From positions 62,001-126,000 of the forward strand of contig BDIU01000277.1 in assembly GCA_002118135.1 (NCBI GenBank): 64,000 nt of DNA, read 5' to 3'. Made by a program: the position numbers and the translations under genes. The DNA comes from Trebouxia sp. TZW2008. Taxonomy: Eukaryota; Chlorophyta; Trebouxiophyceae; Trebouxiales; Trebouxiaceae. The notes under the pieces are model-generated. The model was not told the origin of the DNA. It saw only the letters and a program-made list of their open reading frames with translations, and did no database searches. Positions 13,108-24,919 of this stretch are shown piece after piece (the first letter of the stretch is position 1; each line of letters begins with the position of its first letter).

Positions 13108-14254
13108 ATGACGTCTCTCAGTCAGTTGGGGACGCTCCGCGAAGAGATTGACGAACTGGAGGCAGAGATTCTGGACACCAAGAAGGCTCTCGCTGCTGCT
13201 CGGGCGCCAGCAGATACAGTTTTCTGGCGTCAGCAGCTGGGGCATCTGAACAAAAAAGAAATCATTCTGCGAGAGCAAGGAAATATCCTGCTGCAAGCTC
13301 AAATGTCAGGTGAGCAGTGGCTGCTGCGCTGCCTCTTGTCACCACTTTGTTGAACCTCCTGCACAGCTGTTTCATATCATGATCTAGCCAAGGCCCCAGA
13401 CCATCAGGACAGTGTTGTCAGTCTAACGAGTCCTGACAAGCTGTTGTGCCTCGCTTGCATTGTTCCTTCTGGTCACAAAAACTAAGTATGTTCCTGTTTC
13501 AAACAAGATTTTGACTTTACATCAGACAAGGTGGAAGCCTGATGCATGAGGCACACACCCACTTGATCAGGTGCAAGTCCACGGGGTGCCCCAGATTTTG
13601 GGCTCTTGGGTTGCAAGGCATTTGGCAAGACTTTATGCACGCTGAAATTGCCTGCATGTGCACAAACACTGCAGAAGTGAATGCAGACTTTCAGCCTCTC
13701 CTGATATCGCACAACATCTAATTCAGCGCTGCTGCCTTTTCTGAGCCTCAAAATATGCAGCTCAAGTCACAACCCAAGATCTTATTTCTTGCAATTGCGC
13801 TTGCCAAGTCGAAATCGGCATGTACCAAATAAGAAATGTTTGCAGATTCACCACCACAGCCACTCCCATCATCACCACCAACGTACAACCAAGTCATGAC
13901 AGCCAAAGTCTTGACAGCCATTTTGCAGGAGTTGAAGTTTCTTCACATGCAATCTGCGGCTCAAGGTGAGCTCTAGATAGCTTGCAAAGCTCTGCCAGCC
14001 TGTCATACAAACAATGAACTTCCTTTTGTGCAGGCATTTTCACTCGCTACACCATCAGGAAAATCCCTTCCCACAGAGCGAAGAAAGCAGCGGGAATGAA
14101 CAGATTCCCCTTTGCAGATTTAAGTTGGAGCAAACTCATCTCCGCTTTTGGTGTCCTGCTAGCAGCAGCCCTGCTCTTACTCCCTACATGCTTGCGGTAT
14201 AGCTGGCCAGCAATTCCTTTGTGCAGTGGGGCACTATCACAATCTCGACAATGA
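13108..14254 (+). CDS. Small coiled-coil protein with a C-terminal membrane segment
   Basis: I do not recognise a named family. Three exons (13108-13309, 13846-13965, 14034-14254) join in phase 1 twice and total 543 nt, giving 180 residues. Residues 1-66 are heptad-like and charged (LREEIDELEAEILDTKKAL, later FWRQQLGHLNKKE), so they probably form a coiled coil. A proline-rich linker (DSPPQPLPSSPP) and a second short helix follow. Near the C-terminus, after basic residues (KAAGMNRFPFADL), lies one hydrophobic stretch (FGVLLAAALLLLP) that could span a membrane. The gene sits immediately downstream of a retroelement remnant, so it could belong to an expanded or mobile gene family in this genome, which I cannot test. 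There is no signal peptide. Confidence 0.65.
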
Positions 14255-14910
14255 ATTCTATGCAGCTGCTCTTTTTGCTCTTGTTATTGCTGTCAGCAAA
14301 GGACAACCCATTGTGGTTGCCTGTTGCTGTCTTAACCCCATGTGCAAGTTGTGAGGGCTATGGCAACGAGATGACAAAGCACATTCCTGTTGGTGGCATT
14401 GCCACCAAAGCAGGGGCTTGCTTGATGAGCCGCCCGGAGGGCCCCTGAACAGGGTCCAGGGGCCGGCTGCTCAAGCATGTGCATGCCTTCCTCGGAATCA
14501 TGTGCCCCACATGGTGCATGTGCCAACAGAATGCCCGTTGTGTAAGACATCCAGTTCCCCACTCTCAAAAAATCCCCAGCATCATGAGTCTCACCTGTGG
14601 GCTGAGTGTGCCCCACATGGACAAGGTTTTTGCCAGGTAATGTCCAACGACAATTGGCTAGTTTGCACAACTAGTCTGATGTTTGGTTGCCATCATACAT
14701 TGCGTAAACGCTGCATGACGTCTCTCTTACTCTCAAAACAGGCTGAATGCCACCCAGCTGGTCAGCAGCTCAGCAAAACAGCAGTGAACAGCAGCAGCAT
14801 AGCTCAGTCTTGCGCATGTAGTAGTGGTTCAGCTTATCAGCTTGCCCTGTCTTACAAAGCAATTTCACAGCCAGCAGCAGCAGTCACACAGCCAGCGGAC
14901 CTGCCAGGTG

Positions 14911-15005
14911 GTCAACTTCAAACTCAGGATCAGTTGTTGCTTGATGCTCAGCACCCGCCGCCAGCACGCTACAGCTCAGTGTACAGTACAACGCAGCAAA
15001 TTGCT
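14911..15005 (+). repeat. Diverged duplicate segment, copy 1
   Basis: The start of this stretch matches the start of 15681-15795 at roughly four bases in five over about 44 bases, and the similarity continues with gaps. The copies are about 770 bp apart. Confidence 0.5.
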
Positions 15006-15680
15006 TCAAACAGCACCATAGCTTCAGTTGAAGGGTTGAGGTAACCTTGCAAGCTCACATCGCTGTTGGGGGCTTTGCTTTGTCCACGTCAAGTGTCTTC
15101 AACACTGGTCAAGTGTTACTGGTCTCAGCTTGCGTCTGCCTTGTGCATAGGTATGGACTTTTTGCTTGCTATTGCTGCATTGAGCACTCCAGCGCCCGCA
15201 TGGAGTATATTGATGCCTGATATGCCGGCACTGCAGTGTCGCTTGTGGCAACATCAAGCGGACTAGCAGCACACATGCTTGTGTGGTGCATAGTGATGCA
15301 GATGCTTGCCACTAAAGCTTTTATGATGTCAGCTTGTGTTTTTGTTTTACATACAATACTGCAGTGCTGGCATGTGCGTATTCTGTATCTGCACCAGTGC
15401 ACACATCAACGTGGACCCATTAGTGTTGCGTCAATGCGTTTACACTGCTTTCTCACCTCGCAGCTCAGGGGCTTTGCCCTGGCTTCCCCAGTTTGTCCCA
15501 GATTTTCCTGTCCACCACTTTGGGTTGAAACAGACGGGCTGGGCAGAGCAGAGCAGCCGGCCACAAGTGCTTGTATGCCTTGTCCTGGAGGAGTTGTGAC
15601 TTGCATATGTTTGTCGATATTGTGATCTCTGTGGACATCTGTACCTGCTTAAGGCCGCTTGTGGTTTCTATTTGTAGATA

Positions 15681-15795
15681 GTCAATTCTCAACTTGGGAT
15701 CACTTTTTGCTTAATGCTCAGCATTTGTGGTTGGCAAGCTACAACGCAGCTGCAGCTCAGTCTACGGTGTAACACAGGCGCAGCAGCTGCAGCAA
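15681..15795 (+). repeat. Diverged duplicate segment, copy 2
   Basis: This is the partner of 14911-15005. It is preceded by TTTGTAG, which could be a splice acceptor. The open frame of copy 1 is not kept, so if copy 1 is coding this is a decayed copy. Confidence 0.5.
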
Positions 15796-16649
15796 CTGTA
15801 GTGTCTATACTCTGTGCGGGACTATGCGGCAAATGCACAGAACCCTATAACCCTATATGGCCACCTTCAATTTTTGCCCCAGCGTGTAAGACTTTGCTCT
15901 GTGAAGCAAGTGGCCATGGGTTCATGACTTCATGTTGATCAAGTCTTGCTTTCTGCAAGTCCTGCAGGTGGGCTCTGGCTGGGGAACGGGGGCTGCTGAA
16001 ATAAGGTGCTCCCGGAGATATTGCTTAGTAACACACTGCAACTTATAGTTTGTGAGGGTGAGATTTATGGAAGTTCACCTCAGTTCGGCAAACAGCCCAC
16101 CCTGCACATCCATCTCTCTCTATGCTCTGATGAAGCATATGCACAGTTTACAATGTCACGTTTAGTTCTGCCAAGCGTCAGCTGAGCACTTTTTGCCATG
16201 CTACTTGTGGCTATCACTTGACTGAGTTGGAATAGCTGCATGCACACTCAGTGGCTAGCTAGCTATAGTAGCTCTGAAGCGGCTTGATGCACGAGGCCCC
16301 AGAATTCTGCTGGGTTGTCCTTGACATCTTGGTACATTGTCATTGTAAGTGCGTTGTTCTGCCTATGGCCAATCAGATAGCAGCTCGAACGCTGATGTGT
16401 GCAACGTCAGATTTGCATTGCTCATGGCCAGGTAGCTTGGCAGGTTGCATAATGTAGAACAGTGGCTTGTGCTGATGTAAGAAGAGAGCTTTGCGCCAAA
16501 CTGGCAAAGAGGCTGGGAGTGACTTTATGGGGAAATCGTCGCAGGTTTGGTTTGAAGGCTACTCAATCTTGTTTACATAAGGTGTGTGACCCAAAAAGTG
16601 ACTCATTTTAGATAACCGAATCGCACATGGATCAGGTCATGTGCTAATA

Positions 16650-17198
16650 TTGGTCCCTAGTCACGGACCCAGTCACGTCTTTTAACCGCAAACAGCAACA
16701 AGCGCTTCAGCTGCGGTCGCAGCAAGTGCCCCTCGAGCTGCATCGCCAATCGAAGCAGTAAGCAGCAGCGTGCCGCGACGCCGGTGTGAAGCGAAAAAGT
16801 GACGCGTTCGTTCAGCCACCTCAAACTACCTGCAGGTTCACTGATCGTAGCGCCGAGCCTCATCCGTAAGATCCCAGCTTAGCCTACTTGCTGTATCGAA
16901 TGCCTTCAGCTTTTTTAACTCGGCCGCGCTGAGCCTTCATTCTAAAAGCTGTCTCCGACGACAGTCCTGACGTAACCCAGTGCTGCGATATTGTATCTGC
17001 TTGACTGCACCGGCTTATCTCCGGCTGTCAAGGCTCGACCTTTCGCAAAGTCAGCTTGCAAGGCATCAGTGACATGGTTGCCGGCGCAATGCCACTCGAT
17101 GCGCAGCTAGCAACGCCAGTTTGCCGCTACAGGTGCTGAGGAGCCAAGGCGGTGTTTGAGAACGCGACGACCTTGCGCTCAATCGTGTTAGCAGCAAC
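16650..17198 (+). promoter_or_regulatory. CpG-rich 5' region of the nucleobase permease gene
   Basis: CG dinucleotides are frequent from about 16650 up to the ATG at 17199, in contrast to the CpG-poor DNA before it. The promoter role is inferred from position. Confidence 0.4.
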
Positions 17199-20100
17199 AT
17201 GGCTACTGGTCTGCCCAAGGTCAAGTGGGCAACCTGGATTCCACACGGCAGCTGGAAAGACGTCTTTATCGGCGATTATGACTATAAATATCTGTTCATG
17301 GTAGGGCACTTTATGAAATTAGTCTGCAGGCAATACAACTCAAAATGCAAATGTTCAGCTGCTAACTTTCCAGTTGTTCTGTGCAAGCATGTTGCCTGCT
17401 GCCATCCTTGCTTGAATCCATGTACTGCGTCCCAAGCTTCCCCGACAAAAGTCAAGGGCACATATATCACAGAACTTCAAAGCCTGCTGAGCAAACTGTT
17501 TACACATGATAGTAAACTTTGGGATAGCCTCAGCAATATGTTACTCATTTCATCTGCGCAACCTGGACCTGTATATGAAGCCAAACGCTATGACGGTAAT
17601 GCCGATGCATTTCTGCAGCCAAAATGGCCATACTGCCGAAAGGACACCACAGACAGACTGCCACCCTTCTTCGCTGTGAATGAGCCCCTGCCGCTGCTGT
17701 TGGCCCTCATCATGGGACTGCAACACGCCTTGGCTATGACTGGAGGCATTGTACTGGGGCCTATCATTGTAGCGTCCACCAATCCAGACATCAACATCAC
17801 TCAATGTGAGTTTGCCAATCAGTTGTCTCCCACTTTCTCTGCCATGCGTGCATGCCGTCTGCACAAGGTCATCACATGCTGTTGTTTTGCTGATTTTCAG
17901 CAAAACAAGAGCATCCTAACTGCATCTTATTTGCTCATGCTTATCTAGCTTGAGTGGATCGTCTGAGAACACAAACATGCAATTTGTTTGTTGATCATTA
18001 CAGCATAACCAGATCATGGCTGTTTCTCGTCCTGCCATTTCTTAAAGCTGCTGGGCGTTTTGTGCTTTAACCCTCGTTTGATGTTCTAAAAGCTGCTTGG
18101 TGGTGACATATGAAGCCAAACGAAGTGCCCAAGATACCATTTTGGCAACATTGTCAACTGTTTGATGCAGATTTGACCTCTGTTGCCCTGATGGCATGCG
18201 GCATTGGCACCTTCTTCCACGTCATACGGTTCAAGATACCTTACACGCGCTACTACTATGGGACTGGGATTGTGTCTGTGCTGGGAATCACAACTACCCA
18301 GATTGTGATTGGGCTTAATAGTATCAGCACCCTGCAGGTATCATATCATACTTCTGGTGCAGATTTGCAGCATTATGTACTGCCCTGCTTTGACAGTAAA
18401 GATTCAAGCTCACAGCATATTGCAATCAGCATGCAGTCACAGGCTCATGAGATTTGCGTTCCAGGTGTCCTTCTACTTTGAGTTGTGTTTGATTGCCATC
18501 CATACAACCTGAATCTGCTATTTGGGCTGTCGCAGGTGCACTGCAATGCAGATGCCACTCATACCTGCGGCTGAGTTTCAAGTCGCTTGTATCTGTGCCT
18601 GAGACTAATTTGCTTGTATCTGTCCCTGAGAACACAATCATACATGCAGTCTGTGACAAATTCTGTTGTTTGGGTGCACTGCAGGCTAGAGGATACAGCT
18701 GGAATGATGCCTATGGCAAATTTTTGGGCACCAACATGGTCTGCTCTTTTGCAACCACCCTGATCTCTTTCCTGCCGCCGAAAGTGCTGAGAAAGCTATT
18801 TCCCACCTGGATCGCTGGTCTTACCGTTTTCCTAGTTGGAGTCACCCTTATTGGCGTTGCTGGCATCTTTGTAAGCAACTCCTCCTACATCTTGAATGCC
18901 TGAACACAACTTTTGATGCGCGGTCCATGACCCCTGCCCAGCACACCAGTCACGACCTCAGTTCTCACTTTGACCTTTTCCAGTGCTCGCGCGTGAACTG
19001 TGATGCAACGTCAAGCGCACTGCATGTGTCGCACGTGTGTTTTGTGTGTCACAATTGCATCGCCAGGACATGTGTGAATCTGTCAACATTTAGCATGTAG
19101 TACATGTAAGAGATGACATCATTCTCACATGTACACGCCTAGAGGGTAGGGTGCAGCTTGGCTTTCTGCACCACAGGCCTGCCTCAGGATTTGTAATGCC
19201 GTTGCAGTCATATTGCTGTCAAAGTGGTGTTCCTTCTTGTGCGCTTCTGCCATTCAGTTGACATTGCGCTTGTAGGACTGGGGAGGAGGCTGCACTCTGA
19301 CCAACTCCACCACAGGCCTACCTCAGAACTGCACTGGCAATGGCCAAGTAGAGCTGCCGTTTGGATCACGCGAGTACCTGGTCAGTCATTGGCCTCTCAT
19401 GTCTCCCTGTCCTGACTTCATACTCACCAGCTGTGTCCGTCTTAATCCCGTCCTGGACTACATAGGTTCCAGTGATGTGATATTATCTGATCACCGTTTG
19501 CCTTTTGGGCACGTGCATGAATGGCTGCTTTGTTGATTGAGCCACTGTGTTGACACAATATGGAGCGCGGCATTGACTCGGACATGCTGTTGAAAGTGAT
19601 GCTGTGCATGGAATCGTGCACCATCTACGTGCAGTTTGCACATTAGCGTGTGGTGCAAGCAGTTTCAAAACACAGGGCAGGCACTAATGCTGTGGCAATA
19701 TCAAACCATGCTACAAGTTGTCTTTGCCATAATTTGTCATTGCTGTCATGCAAACAATCACTTGCTGTTGTGACTGACATGCAGGGTCTGGGTGCACTGG
19801 CATTCATCTTCATCATCTTGCTAGAGATATTTGGGTCCCCCTTTGCCAGAAACTCTGCGGTAAGCCCCAACAAGCATCATCATCAACAATTCTGAAGTGA
19901 AAAGTAGAAGTCCCATTGCAACAGGGCAAGCATGGTGTCGTTTGAGGCCTGAAAATTGTATCGAATGCCCAACTAACAGCCACTACGTTACACTATGCAG
20001 CCCCATCAGTGAGAATCAAATCAAGCTTGATCTTTCCAGTCGTTAAGGCTGACTGCATGTCTTTTAACACCGCACTGCCTGCAGTCTCAACACAGAGCAA

Positions 20101-23100
20101 GCAATGTACACTTGTGCTACTTGGCAGCACGTAGCATGCTGATCTGCAGACAATGTGACTGCTCAGTGAATGATTATCCTGCCAATTGCTATGGGTTGGT
20201 ACACAGCACAGAGTGTTGCTACAATCAGCAGCAATTCAAGCGAGCTTGTTCAGCTTGCCTCAGATGCTGTATTGCACACAAGCCATGAGAGAGCATGTCA
20301 ATTCTCTTGCGTGTATTGCAGATTTTGATTGCTGTTGAAATTGCTGTACTTGCTGTGTAGATCATTCTGGCGTGGCTGATGGCGTATGCTGTGGCGGCCT
20401 TGTGTAAGAAGGACGGCAAGCGCTTTACTGACATGGGACCTGTCAAGGCTGCCCCTGCCGGCACCTTCTTCTGGGTAAGATCCTGCAGTTGGTGTCTTGC
20501 AAGCAAAATTGTTGTTTTGAAGATAGGGTGTACAGGAACATGCCAAAAAAATTGCAGACACAGTGTGCAAACAGGAGAGGTGCCCCAATTCTCATGTGAA
20601 CGCCTTCGTTCAATGTCTCTGCAATGTGGAGCTGGACGCTGAGTGATTGAGCTTCCAAGCATTCAAAGGCAATCTTTCACAGAAGCCTCCTTGCACTAAT
20701 TCACTTGCAAGGTCTTAGGGCTGCAGCATGTTGCCTGCAATGCATACTGTCATAGAACTGTGTCTGGAATGCATGTAATGCAGCAAACTTTGCATCATGA
20801 GTATTTGTTGCCACAGCTATAGATGAGTTTGCCATACAGCTGGCAAACACAGTAATTCTCAACCATGGCATACTATTGATAATACACTTTCCAGCACATG
20901 TGCTAATTGTGTGTGGCCCGAGCCCTGTCCCGCCATGTAAACTGTGGCGTGCTGACTGATACCTCAACTTAAGCCCCAAACTATGTCATGCAGGTACACA
21001 CATTCAATATAGGTATCTTCCCTGGAGCAATTCTGCCCTTCATCATTGGCTACTGGGCGGATGCGGCCACAGCTGTAGGAGACATCACTGCCACTGAGGA
21101 GGCTTCTGGAGTAGAGGAGCGGGGCCCTGCCCACGATGAGCGCATCCAGGGATGTCTGCTTGCTGATGGTGAGTGCATCATTGTTGTCAATGACATGTCA
21201 TTCGCAATGAGTCAACATGCCAGTCTTGGCTCTCACCATGCATACAGACTGTCACACTGCTTGTGGGGGCACTGGCAAGGAGGAATCTTGCGTGGAGCAG
21301 CATGGGCCAGCCCATCAAGAGCGCATTCAACAAGGTCTGCTTGCTGATGGTGAGTGCATCATTGTGTTCAATATCACATCATTAGTAGTGACTCATCAGG
21401 GCGGTCTCAGCACTCATCATGCATCCAAACTGTCACACTGCATGTGGGCAACATCACTGTCACTGATGAGGCTTCTGGAGTGGACGAGCGGGACCCTGCC
21501 CATGACGAGGGCATCCAGGGACGTCTTCTTACTGTTGCAGGGTTCCATTGTTTCCTGGCAAGCTGTGACACTCCACTGTCGGATGATGCATTTGCTCAGA
21601 AGAACAACAGCATCACCGCCTTCACACCACAGCCAAGTAATGACTGAAGTCAGTCACTTGCTGTTGCAGGGCCCAACCCTCTCTTTTTTGCGTTGTTGCA
21701 TGGCCAGTTGGTGTGATAGACTAAGTAAAGCATATTGAGCCGGACATGCCTCAGCAAACAATTTGGGACTCCACTGACCTTGGTTGCTCTCTGTTGCAGG
21801 CTTCAACTGTTTCCTGGCAAGTTGTGCGACGTCACCGCCAGTGAATGTGTTTGCTCAGAACAATGGCATCATTGCCTTCACGCTGTGTGCGTCCCGCATG
21901 GCAGGGGTGGCCACCGCCTTCTGGCTCTTCATCTTTGGTGTCCTTGGCAAGGTAATGCAGACCAGAAATGTATGTCATGTTCAAGTGAGCTGTGCCCCTG
22001 AGCTCCCCCTGATCCATGATGTTCATGTTCATCACTACACAGTTCAGCACATGTGCTAGGTGAGTGTCAACCAAGTCCTATCTTGCCATGCAGGCTTGTT
22101 CTGAGCGTCTTACTTTTTAGAGACGTCTGATGTTCACTTTTTGAAAGTCTGCCCCTGATTCATGGTCTTGATTGATGTTTTGCTGCTTGTCGTTTGTACT
22201 TGTTCTAGCGTTCGCACCACCTGAGTGGATGGTCTTGCCATGCACTTGTTGCAGGCACACTGCAAATTTCTTTGCAACAAATTCATCACACAAAGCAGAC
22301 CACGCTGTTGCTGTGCAGATTGGGGCTTTCTTTGCCAACACACCAACCTGTGTCATTGGAGGGATAACCACCTTCCTGTTTGGCTCCATCGCTCTGTCTG
22401 GCATCAAGGTGAGCACCTTTTATTGAAGCAGTTTTGCAAGTCAGTACACTTGACTAAAGCAAATCCCTTGGCTTACACTCGCAATTACAGACCAACCACA
22501 GCGCATGATTGTAGCCAAATTGGGAAGCTTCAAAAGTGTGACAGACGTACAGCAGCATTAAGCTGCATGCAACGCCAAGCATCATTACAATGGAGTTCCA
22601 AGCCAGTCCCTATATATGTTGTTTTACAAGACTGACCTGCTTTTGCTAAGGGTCTGCAGGGTTATGTCATAGATGTGTCATGGAGTTTGCCTTACTAACC
22701 ATGAGGGAACATGATTGCATGCTTCCTTGCAAAGTGCATTTGTTTCTGTCTCACTACATGCACAGTACAGAAGCTGCATGACAGGTCGTTGACAGCCACT
22801 CTTATGCAGGTTTTGATGAACGAGGGTATCGACAGAAGGCGGCGCTTTATTTCAACAGTGGCGTGTGCACTGGGTATTGGTGTGATCATCAACCCTGGCT
22901 GGGCCACCGACAACCTGTGGGTGGCCACCCCTACCATGTCCTCCGGTGTGCGTGCTGTCAGGTACTGCTGTGCACCCTCACCGCAGTCGCAATCAGATTT
23001 GATGAATGCTGTTGATTGCTGATTGTTGATTGAATGTATGATCACCAATATCTGCTAGACAGTTTGTGGGGAGGCACCCTCACAATGTGCTCTGGTGTAC

Positions 23101-24116
23101 ATGCTGTCAGGTAAGGCACATTGATGATTGTTTGACACACACAGGAGCAGCTGCAGCTAAATGTTGTGTACGCATTTCATGCATGTGGGTGGCCACCTCT
23201 GCAATGTCCTCTGAATTGCATGCTGTCAGGTATTGCTTCTGTGTGAAGGAACAATGTGATTGCAGCCCTGCAGACTAGCCATGTCTTTTGCTGACTAGCT
23301 CATGCGCTCAACTCTGCATCGGCATCAACATGACTGAAGAATACTGTGTCTGGGTACAGGGACAGTGTAATTCTGGTCTTGGAAACTGGCTATGTCTTTG
23401 GCTGGCTAGTGGCCATGGTGCTCAACCTCATTGTGCCCTTTGAGTCTGGAGACCCAATGGAGCGTGTGAGGGCTGCTAGGAAGGCCAAAGCCCTGGTTGT
23501 GCCCTTGAGTGAAGAAGAGAACAGAGCTATTGAGGAGAACCAAATTCATCACCCCAAGATGGGATTTGAGAGTGACAGCGCTCATCACCCTGAGCCTGTG
23601 GTGGTGCCAGTAAGTCCTTGTAGTTCATATGTGCTTTTCATTTCTTTCACTATGCCAGCGCTGTTCATCTGCAGCCTGACAGCCATTTCTATCACGATGA
23701 GCTATCCTATTTGACATGTTGTTCGCATGCAATCCATGTGCTAGTGGTTTTGAGCCGCCTGAAGCACAAACGACTTTCTACACTGCGCCCAGGAGAAATT
23801 GCCTTGCTGCTGCACACATAACAGGAGTGAGCAAATGCATGCTGGACTGGGGTTTAGACTATTCTGCCCATGCAAGCCGTTGCTGCAGCTGTAGCATAAG
23901 ACATGTTACAGCACCTTGCTTTGGCCGGTCATGGTTGCTCTGTTTTGCGTTGCTGATGTGTCAGCTACTGGATGCCTAACTCGTGTCATGTGCTGTACAG
24001 CATGTCCGTGTCAGCTTCTTGTTGCCTGACTCTTGTCAATTGTTATGCAGATTGATGAAAGGAGGGTGCCCATCAACCAGGCTGGTCTGGCAGCTGTGCC
24101 GGCACATGCAGATTGA
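17199..24116 (+). CDS. NCS2/NAT xanthine-uric acid permease (UapA-like)
   Basis: Proton-coupled uptake of purines such as xanthine or uric acid across the plasma membrane, by family. Thirteen exons (17199-17300, 17619-17805, 18171-18337, 18685-18870, 19276-19380, 19785-19859, 20361-20474, 20994-21168, 21800-21951, 22319-22408, 22810-22961, 23360-23609, 24051-24116) total 1821 nt, giving 606 residues, all in phase. TM1 carries the GLQHAL motif. Later come AYGKFLGTNMVC, FLPPKVLRKLFP, the loop DERIQGCLLADG, and the NAT signature QNNGIIAFTL followed by CASRMAG. The last position of the signature is Leu where UapA-type purine transporters have Arg. Hydrophobic segments suggest 12-14 helices. The C-terminus is a charged cytoplasmic tail. 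Several introns contain decayed copies of adjacent exons. Specificity is not certain. Confidence 0.92.
19145..19200 (+). repeat. Decayed copy of NCS2 exon 5
   Basis: The stretch GCACCACAGGCCTGCCTCAG and its flanks resemble 19285-19345 in the real exon (TCCACCACAGGCCTACCTCAG). The copy lies in the intron upstream, lacks an open frame (it has TAA), and is probably a relic of a tandem duplication. Confidence 0.6.
20891..20938 (+). repeat. Dispersed intronic element, copy 1
   Basis: It begins with AGCACATGTGCT, a perfect 12-bp palindrome, and continues with GTGTGTGGCCC and CCCTGTC. Related copies are at 22045-22105 and 27378-27440, the last in a different gene. Confidence 0.55.
21169..21650 (+). 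repeat. Two tandem decayed copies of the NCS2 exon 8-intron 8-exon 9 junction
   Basis: The end of exon 8 plus the start of its intron recurs with a period of about 180 bp. Copy 2 is at about 21267-21348 and is followed by the same GTGAGTGCATCATTGT donor sequence. Copy 3 starts near 21449. In copy 3 the exon 8-like part (DERDPAHDEGIQGRLL) runs straight into an exon 9-like part (GFHCFLASC, then QKNNSITAF) through only the last bases of an intron (ACTGTTGCAG). This exon 8-exon 9 fusion stays open to a TGA near 21645. The true exon 9 is at 21800-21951. Confidence 0.8.
22045..22105 (+). repeat. Dispersed intronic element, copy 2
   Basis: It has CAGCACATGTGCTA, a GTGAGTGT segment, CCAAGTCCT and CAGGCTTGTTCTG, in the same order and spacing as the copy at 27378-27440. 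Confidence 0.6.
23064..23310 (+). repeat. Tandem decayed copies of the NCS2 exon 11/12 junction
   Basis: The 3' end of exon 11 (ATGTCCTCCGGTGTGCGTGC then TGTCAG and donor) recurs with its donor at 23064-23112 and 23190-23232. The second copy is followed within about 20 bases by a decayed version of the start of exon 12 (about 23245-23310, containing CTAGCCATGTCTTTTGCTGA). The real exon 12 begins at 23360. This looks like tandem duplication of exon end, intron and exon start. Confidence 0.75.
23958..24050 (+). repeat. Duplicated acceptor-proximal segment of the last NCS2 intron
   Basis: GTGTCAGCT, about 10 bases, GCCT(A/G)ACTC(G/T)TGTCA and a final CAG occur at 23958-23998 and again at 24008-24050. 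The second copy provides the acceptor of exon 13. The first copy ends GCTGTACAG, a possible cryptic acceptor. Confidence 0.55.
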
Positions 24117-24919
24117 TCAGTGAGATCATCATTGGTCTCTCAATGGATGATCACGATGATCACAGTGACTGTCATTGATCATAACTGGGCAATCTGTGCA
24201 ACATTTGTAAAGAGGCATCGCCTCTTGACAGTATCTGCATTTGCTACCACAACTAACTTCTACAATGTCTTGGACTGGACTGGTGCCGCAATGTTGCCGT
24301 GTACATGCATCTGCAGAGTCTCCATTAGCCTTTTCCCAACTTTTTGGCTGCAATGCAGCCGTTCTAGTATCAACTCGCCAAGCCAGTTTGTGTTGTCAAT
24401 GCAGCGTGTGCATTGCTAGCACAGCATGACTTTGGGTGGAGCATTTACGAGCAGCTGTGTGTTCATAGGTGTTGTGCCAGAGGCGTTGCAGTAGTGCATG
24501 ATTACAACACTTGCTGCTAGAAGTTTTGAAACACTCTACATTGTTCATGTCCTTGTCTCAAAGGCACAGGGATAGCTTTGCCCTGCTATGTTCAAGGTGT
24601 CTGCAAATATTTGTTAAGCTTTGTCTTTGCGCTGATTGTGAGCTTAGCATTTTTGCACTTGCTCAAGCATTGCAGACTGTTCTTGATGCCAGAATTGGTA
24701 ATGTTGCCTGCACAGCTGCGTTTTGCTGAGACGGCATATCATGGTATTGATGTAATAAATGGCTTTCCAACTTACAAGACTGAGCACGACAAAATAACAT
24801 CAACTTTGCTAGCAGAACTGGAAGGCCGCCAGCCCTTGTTGCCCTTTGAGCTGGCGGTCATAGGGTCTGCCAGTTGTGACAAAATTGGCGGCAATATTGG
24901 CCTGCAAGGCTGCAGTTGT
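24117..24919. other. Intergenic stretch, nothing recognised
   Basis: This lies between the permease stop codon and the CpG-rich block of the next gene. It has no coding motif, tRNA-like cloverleaf or clear repeat that I can support. The permease 3' UTR should be here; a TTTGTAA at about 24203 resembles the TGTAA polyadenylation signal of green algae. Confidence 0.4.

Larger units (their letters stand above)
14255..16649. other. Stretch without a recognisable gene, with an old internal duplication
   Basis: No domain is recognised. A segment at 14911-15005 resembles 15681-15795 (both contain GCTCAGCA and a CTACA...AGCTCAGT core). The first copy is open in one frame (QTQDQLLLDAQHPPPARYSS), so it may be an exon of an unrecognised gene, or a relic. 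The rest looks like intron or intergenic DNA. Confidence 0.4.

Noticed and set aside
14418..15044. A 208-codon plus-strand open frame
   Set aside because: No domain, and its composition is like the surrounding non-coding DNA. Part of it may be an exon, but the full frame is not supported.
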